Assembly (NCBI GenBank): GCA_002453165.1
Contig: DKGH01000133.1
Coordinates: 1 to 16,713, forward strand
DNA length: 16,713 nucleotides
Origin: Verrucomicrobia bacterium UBA6775
Lineage (GTDB): Bacteria; Verrucomicrobiota; Verrucomicrobiia; Limisphaerales; UBA1096
Reading direction: 5' to 3'
Shown: one piece after another, positions 13,165 through 16,713 of the stretch
How positions within the stretch are numbered: position 1 is the stretch's first letter
Layout of the letters: the number at the start of each line of letters is the position of its first letter
Position numbers and translations under genes: made by a program
Notes under the pieces: generated by a model
What the model was told of the DNA's origin: nothing
Databases searched by the model: none
What the model saw: the letters and a program-made list of their open reading frames with translations, nothing else

Positions 13165-15459
13165 CTAATCTATGATCGCCCTGTAAGCTGGGTGACTCCG
13201 AACAGGTTCCCATACCTTATCCGTTTTCAAATCGCCAACCTCCATCCCCAGCGGCTTGTCCCTGAGTGTCTCGAGTACGTCGATGCACTCGTCCTTCATC
13301 CCTAGTCTCAGGTAAATCTTCGCGAAGTCGATGTGGACCCGCTGAGCGGTGATTTTGTTTTTGTCTAGCGGATAAAGCGCGACGGCCTGTTTGCCCCGCA
13401 TGAGCGCCGCCTCTTTTTCCCCGCGCATGGCGTGGATCGCCCCAAGCGCCATCTGGATTCGCGCATCGATCGGGTTTTCGTTCGCCATCTTTTTGAGCAT
13501 CTCCTCGGCGGCTTCGAGTTGCTGATTCATCTTTACCGTGTCCCCTGCCCGTCCATGGACGTATGCCCGCGCCAAAGACGTCGGAATGATACGATTTTGG
13601 GTAAGCATTGCCTCTTCTCGAATTGAGTTGATCACTTCAAGCGACTCCTGAAATTTCCCCGCATCAAACAGCAACTTGTTTTTGTGGTGAAGGTAATGTT
13701 CCTCGCCGACAACTTTTTGAGCTTTGCTGATGGTAGCCAGCATAAAGTCGGTGTCACCAGTCTTTGACCAGAGTGCGTCCAGTTTGAGGCTCCGGTAATC
13801 GACCGAATCAGGCTTGAAAACAAGCGCCCGGTCGAGCACTCGCAATGCATCATCCCAGCGGTTGGCGACCGTGTAGGTAAAGCCCATCTCGCGTAGGATG
13901 AGATCCGACTGCGGGTTCAATTCAAGTGCCTTTTCCATCGTGGCCAATGCCTCGGGAATTTCCCCCTTCGCACGCTGCACCCAGGCGATGTCCTCGAGAT
14001 GCTGGGAGGAACCGGGTTCCATGGATTGCGCGGTTTCGAACTCGTTGATCGCGGCGTCAAACTCGCCCAGCCCCCAATAGTGCAGGTAGCCCTTGGCCGT
14101 GTGGGCCATGGGAGACTCGGGCGCCAGAGTCACGGCCTTGTCGACCATTTCGCGAGCCTGTGTCAAACGGGCATCCGTGTGATCGTTGCCGGACCAATAA
14201 TAGCCCAGATGCGCCAGCGCCTTGATGGCGTAAGCCTCCGCGAAGTTGGCGTCCAATGCGATGACCTTGTCAGCCAGTGACAGGTTCAGATCCAGCTCCT
14301 TTTTGTCGATGTGAACGATTCCCCGCTGAAGCAGCACGAGGTATTGCTCGTAGGCCTCGATGTTTTCGGTCGGCCTGCGGGAGATGCGTTCCTGCTCCTC
14401 CGCCGTCAGGTTGGATTTCAGGTAATTGGCAATATTCGTCGCGACCTGCGTCTGCACATCAAACAACTCGCTGAACTTGCCGTCGAACGTCTCCGCCCAG
14501 ATGTGCTTGTCCTCCCTCGCATCGATCAACTGCACCACGATTCGCACTTGGTCGCCCGCTCGTTGCACCGACCCCTCCAAAACGTGGGCCACTTTGAGTT
14601 TGCGGGCGATCTCCGGCGAGGTGGGCCGTTCGTTGCCCTTATAGGCCATGACCGAGGTTCGACTGATCACCTTCATGTCCCCAATCTTGGACAGTGTCGC
14701 GGTGATCACCTCAGTGAGACCGTCCGCAAAGTTTTCCTCCGAGGCGCCCTTCGCAAAGTTATCGAACGGCAACACCGCGATGGACTTGGACGGAATCGCG
14801 CTCAGATCCATCGTTTCTCCCGGCTTCAGAAAAACGAACGCCAAAAAGCCCAGCACCAACACGAGAAAAACGGCCGCAATCGGCAGAACCGATTTCTTCC
14901 CGGAAGCCGACCCAGCGATCTCCACCTTGCCGTGGCTCATCCCCACCGGCAGCCCGTCATTGGTCACGCAAAACACTTCAAACTCGATGTCGATCCCCTT
15001 GAGCTTGGGAAAGCCGATGCTCTGCGTGCTTAGATCGGCGTGGTGCGCGATGTCCCGCTGCACCTTGTCGGAGATCGCGATGCCGCCCTCCGGCGAAACC
15101 GTCTCCACCCGCGACGCAATGTTCACACCGCTGCCGAGCACATCGTTTTCCGTCTGGACTACGTCTCCCTGATGGATGCCGATGCGCAGCACCAGCCCTT
15201 CCACCCGGCGCATCTCCCTTTGAATCCGCACAGCACAACGCACGGCATCATATGAACTCGGAAAACTCAGCAGCAGCCCGTCGCCCATCTCCTTGAGCCA
15301 TTGGCCACCGAACTCCTGCACGAGCGGTTGCACGATCTGCTTTTGCGCAGCAAGCAACTCAAGCGCCGTGACCTCGTCACCGGATGACATCCTGGAAAAT
15401 CCAACGATGTCGGTGAATACGATGGCGGCCAAGCGCCGCGTATGTTGTGGGGAATCCAC
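13165..15459 (-). CDS. Class III adenylate cyclase fused to TolB-like and TPR domains, membrane-anchored
   Basis: A signalling protein of 764 residues from the GTG at 15459. Order: a class III cyclase domain (about 9-165), one membrane segment (about 191-211, SVLPIAAVFLVLVLGFLAFV), a TolB/FlgO-like alpha/beta domain (about 225-347, KSIAVLPFDNFAKGASEENFADGL), then TPR repeats to the C-terminus. Cyclase residues are intact: metal-binding Asp17 (FTDIVGFS) and Asp60 (KEMGDG), purine-selecting Lys56 and Asp106 (DVLGSGVN), and Asn113 and Arg117 (VNIASR). The Lys/Asp pair points to ATP rather than GTP, so cAMP is the expected product. Topology puts the cyclase in the cytoplasm and the TolB/TPR part outside, perhaps as a sensor. 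A TTG at 15486 is possible but lies inside a palindrome copy. The input signal and cAMP targets are unknown. Confidence 0.9.
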   Translation of the reverse strand: MDSPQHTRRLAAIVFTDIVGFSRMSSGDEVTALELLAAQKQIVQPLVQEFGGQWLKEMGDGLLLSFPSSYDAVRCAVRIQREMRRVEGLVLRIGIHQGDVVQTENDVLGSGVNIASRVETVSPEGGIAISDKVQRDIAHHADLSTQSIGFPKLKGIDIEFEVFCVTNDGLPVGMSHGKVEIAGSASGKKSVLPIAAVFLVLVLGFLAFVFLKPGETMDLSAIPSKSIAVLPFDNFAKGASEENFADGLTEVITATLSKIGDMKVISRTSVMAYKGNERPTSPEIARKLKVAHVLEGSVQRAGDQVRIVVQLIDAREDKHIWAETFDGKFSELFDVQTQVATNIANYLKSNLTAEEQERISRRPTENIEAYEQYLVLLQRGIVHIDKKELDLNLSLADKVIALDANFAEAYAIKALAHLGYYWSGNDHTDARLTQAREMVDKAVTLAPESPMAHTAKGYLHYWGLGEFDAAINEFETAQSMEPGSSQHLEDIAWVQRAKGEIPEALATMEKALELNPQSDLILREMGFTYTVANRWDDALRVLDRALVFKPDSVDYRSLKLDALWSKTGDTDFMLATISKAQKVVGEEHYLHHKNKLLFDAGKFQESLEVINSIREEAMLTQNRIIPTSLARAYVHGRAGDTVKMNQQLEAAEEMLKKMANENPIDARIQMALGAIHAMRGEKEAALMRGKQAVALYPLDKNKITAQRVHIDFAKIYLRLGMKDECIDVLETLRDKPLGMEVGDLKTDKVWEPVRSHPAYRAIID

Positions 15460-15475
15460 GGGTTTTGCTTTTTGT

Positions 15476-15508
15476 CGCTTGGCCAAAGCCTACCCGCTTG
15501 GCCAAGCG
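15476..15508. repeat. Pair of iterated palindromes in the cyclase-ilvE divergent gap
   Basis: One copy (CGCTTGGCCAAAG, 15476-15488) and one perfect 14-mer (15495-15508) have cores 19 bp apart. A decayed third copy lacking one G lies at 15544-15555. They fall in the 132-bp gap between divergent starts, where both promoters should be. A separate CGTAA/TTACG inverted repeat (15525-15540) could be an operator, with little support. Confidence 0.85.
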
Positions 15509-15591
15509 CAGAAAAGCCCGCAGGCGTAATCGGCGTTACGTGTCCTTGCCAAGCGGGGCGGCTTTCCCGTAGGTTTCCCGCCGCTTTCGGG

Positions 15592-16467
15592 ATGAAGGTA
15601 TTTGTTAACGGCAAGTTTTACAGCGAGCAGAACGCCAAAATTTCGGTGTTCGACCACGGACTGCTTTACGGCGACGGGGTGTTCGAGGGCATCCGCGCCT
15701 ATCACGGCCGGGTATTCAAGCTCAAGGAACACATCGACCGCCTGTTTTATTCCGCCAAGGCCATCCTGCTCGACATTCCGATGACGCATCGGCAGTTGAT
15801 GGATGCCACAGTGGAGGCCTGCCGTAGAAACAGCATCACCGACGGCTACATTCGGCTGGTCGTCACCCGGGGCGCCGGCACGCTTGGCCTGAACCCCAAC
15901 CGCTGCTCCAACCCGCAGGTGATCATCATCGCCGACAAGATCCAGCTTTACCCGCCAAGCCTGTACAAGAAGGGCATGGAGATCGTGACGGTCGCAACGA
16001 CGCGTAACCATCACAACGCAGTCAATCCGGCGATCAAGTCTCTCAACTACCTCAACAACATCCTCGCCAAGATCGAGGCCAACACCGCCGGTTACGAGGA
16101 GGCCATCATGCTCAACGCGGAAGGCTACGTGGCCGAGTGCACCGGCGACAACGTGTTCATCATCAAGGGCAACCAGATGTACACCCCGGCACTGTCGTCC
16201 GGCGCGCTGCATGGTATCACGCGGCAGACCGCCATCGATCTCGTCGGCGAGATGGGCATCCCCACCACGGAACCGAACCTGACCCGGTACGACCTGTACA
16301 ACGCCGACGAATGTTTCCTCACCGGCACCGGTGCGGAGATCGTGCCGGTGGTAAAGATCGACGAGCGCGTCATCGGCAACGGCAAACCCGGCCCGGTCAC
16401 GAAAAAACTGGTGAAGGCCTACAAAGAACTCACCAAAGTAAACGGCGAACCGATAGCCAAGCGCTGA
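15592..16467 (+). CDS. ilvE: Branched-chain amino acid aminotransferase (class IV, PLP)
   Basis: Transfers amino groups between glutamate and the keto acids of leucine, isoleucine and valine. The 291-residue protein starts MKVFVNGKFY and has FDHGLLYGDGVFEGIRAY (20-37), RLVVTRGAGTLGL, the PLP-binding Lys149 in NPAIKSLNYLNNILAK, Glu182 in the cofactor-anchoring AECTGDNVF, and the phosphate-binding GITRQTAIDL and GTGAEIVPV. The frame is open for 50 codons upstream, but that stretch is built from repeats and is not family-like, so I start at 15592. The related D-amino acid transaminases and aminodeoxychorismate lyases share the fold; the length and FEGIR favour IlvE. The C-terminus (EPIAKR) coincides with a degenerate palindrome copy at 16453-16470. 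Confidence 0.93.
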   Translation: MKVFVNGKFYSEQNAKISVFDHGLLYGDGVFEGIRAYHGRVFKLKEHIDRLFYSAKAILLDIPMTHRQLMDATVEACRRNSITDGYIRLVVTRGAGTLGLNPNRCSNPQVIIIADKIQLYPPSLYKKGMEIVTVATTRNHHNAVNPAIKSLNYLNNILAKIEANTAGYEEAIMLNAEGYVAECTGDNVFIIKGNQMYTPALSSGALHGITRQTAIDLVGEMGIPTTEPNLTRYDLYNADECFLTGTGAEIVPVVKIDERVIGNGKPGPVTKKLVKAYKELTKVNGEPIAKR

Positions 16468-16481
16468 GCCACTCAGTGAAT

Positions 16482-16579
16482 GGAATCCCAACGGGATTCC
16501 ACAATATAGCCCAAGGTTGAAATCAACGGTTTCTACCTTGGGGTTACACACCAATACAAATCCAACCCTGTCAGGGTTG
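16482..16579. repeat. Composite palindromic repeat unit, forward copy
   Basis: Three palindromes in fixed order: GGAATCCC/GGGATTCC (16482-16500), CCCAAGGT with ACCTTGGG enclosing GAAA/TTTC (16510-16542), and CAACCCTG/CAGGGTTG (16563-16579). The same modules return in reverse order and orientation at 16620-16711. It begins about 14 bp after the ilvE stop. I recall intergenic elements of this make-up in planctomycete and verrucomicrobial genomes. No coding potential seen. Confidence 0.8.
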
Positions 16580-16619
16580 AACAATTTCACCGGCAACAAA
16601 ATGGAGTTCCACTGTTGCG

Positions 16620-16711
16620 CAACCCCGTCAGGATTGATCGGCTTTTTCCACATGACACAAGGTAGAAACTACGTTTCAACCTTGGGCTGCATCGTTCAAT
16701 CCCTTCGGGAT
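16620..16711. repeat. Composite palindromic repeat unit, inverted copy at the window edge
   Basis: The reverse complement shows the three modules of the preceding unit in the same order: ATCCC/GGGAT (16699-16711), the CAAGGT/ACCTTG arm pair with GAAA/TTTC (16658-16684), and a decayed CAACCCCGTCAGGATTG (16620-16636, 15 of 17 bases shared with its partner). The arrangement is tail-to-tail with about 40 bp between. The element may continue beyond the window. Confidence 0.75.
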
Positions 16712-16713
16712 AG

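Noticed and set aside
15442..15591. Fifty-residue N-terminal extension of ilvE
   Set aside because: It overlaps the cyclase start and is made of palindrome copies; the family starts at the MKVFVNG segment.
1..16713. tRNA, rRNA, integrase, insertion sequence or prophage genes
   Set aside because: None seen on either strand; the gaps are too short or filled by the repeats described.

Overview
The window looks like a chromosomal piece of a Gram-negative bacterium, probably from the Planctomycetes-Verrucomicrobia side of the tree. The evidence is lipid A/Kdo biosynthesis (waaA), a moderately GC-rich coding style, weak or absent Shine-Dalgarno sites, a TolB/TPR adenylate cyclase, and short composite palindromic repeats between genes. 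The phylum is an inference from gene style and repeats, not a marker-gene result. Fourteen intact protein genes and one broken gene are recognisable, nearly all housekeeping or cell-envelope.

Layout. Minus strand, 1-2181: a broken c-type cytochrome-like gene at the left edge, then mannose-1-phosphate guanylyltransferase (manC) and tryptophan synthase alpha (trpA), transcribed trpA to manC. Plus strand, 2298-7783: DNA polymerase III delta' (holB), an O-antigen ligase/polymerase family membrane protein, type II dehydroquinase (aroQ), a lipoprotein of unknown function, then glyceraldehyde-3-phosphate dehydrogenase with a 2-Cys peroxiredoxin (gapA-ahpC), closed by a strong intrinsic terminator. 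Minus strand, 8089-15459: a tightly overlapped assimilatory sulfate-reduction operon read cysH-cysC-cysD-cysN, with Kdo transferase (waaA) and a class III cyclase-TolB-TPR protein upstream on the same strand. Plus strand, 15592-16467: branched-chain aminotransferase (ilvE), followed by a repeat nest reaching the right edge.

How the genes work together. CysD/CysN make APS, CysC phosphorylates it to PAPS, and CysH reduces PAPS to sulfite. CysH lacks the iron-sulfur cysteines of APS reductases, which fits the presence of CysC. A possible repressor operator lies just upstream of cysH. ManC, WaaA and the O-antigen ligase-like protein all serve surface polysaccharide or LPS. AroQ, TrpA and IlvE serve amino-acid synthesis.

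The most unusual signal is not a gene. The palindrome CGCTTGGCCAAGCG is scattered through the whole window: the core octamer TTGGCCAA occurs 20 times by my reading, where composition predicts about 0.2-0.3. Seven copies match the full 14-mer and one extends to a 20-bp perfect palindrome. It lies inside genes, read as LAKR, ALGQ or AWPS depending on frame, and much more densely between genes, where it usually occurs as closely spaced pairs. It resembles in behaviour the HIP1 highly iterated palindrome of cyanobacteria, with a different sequence. Two further repeat families occupy the larger intergenic regions at 7835-8088 and 16475-16713.
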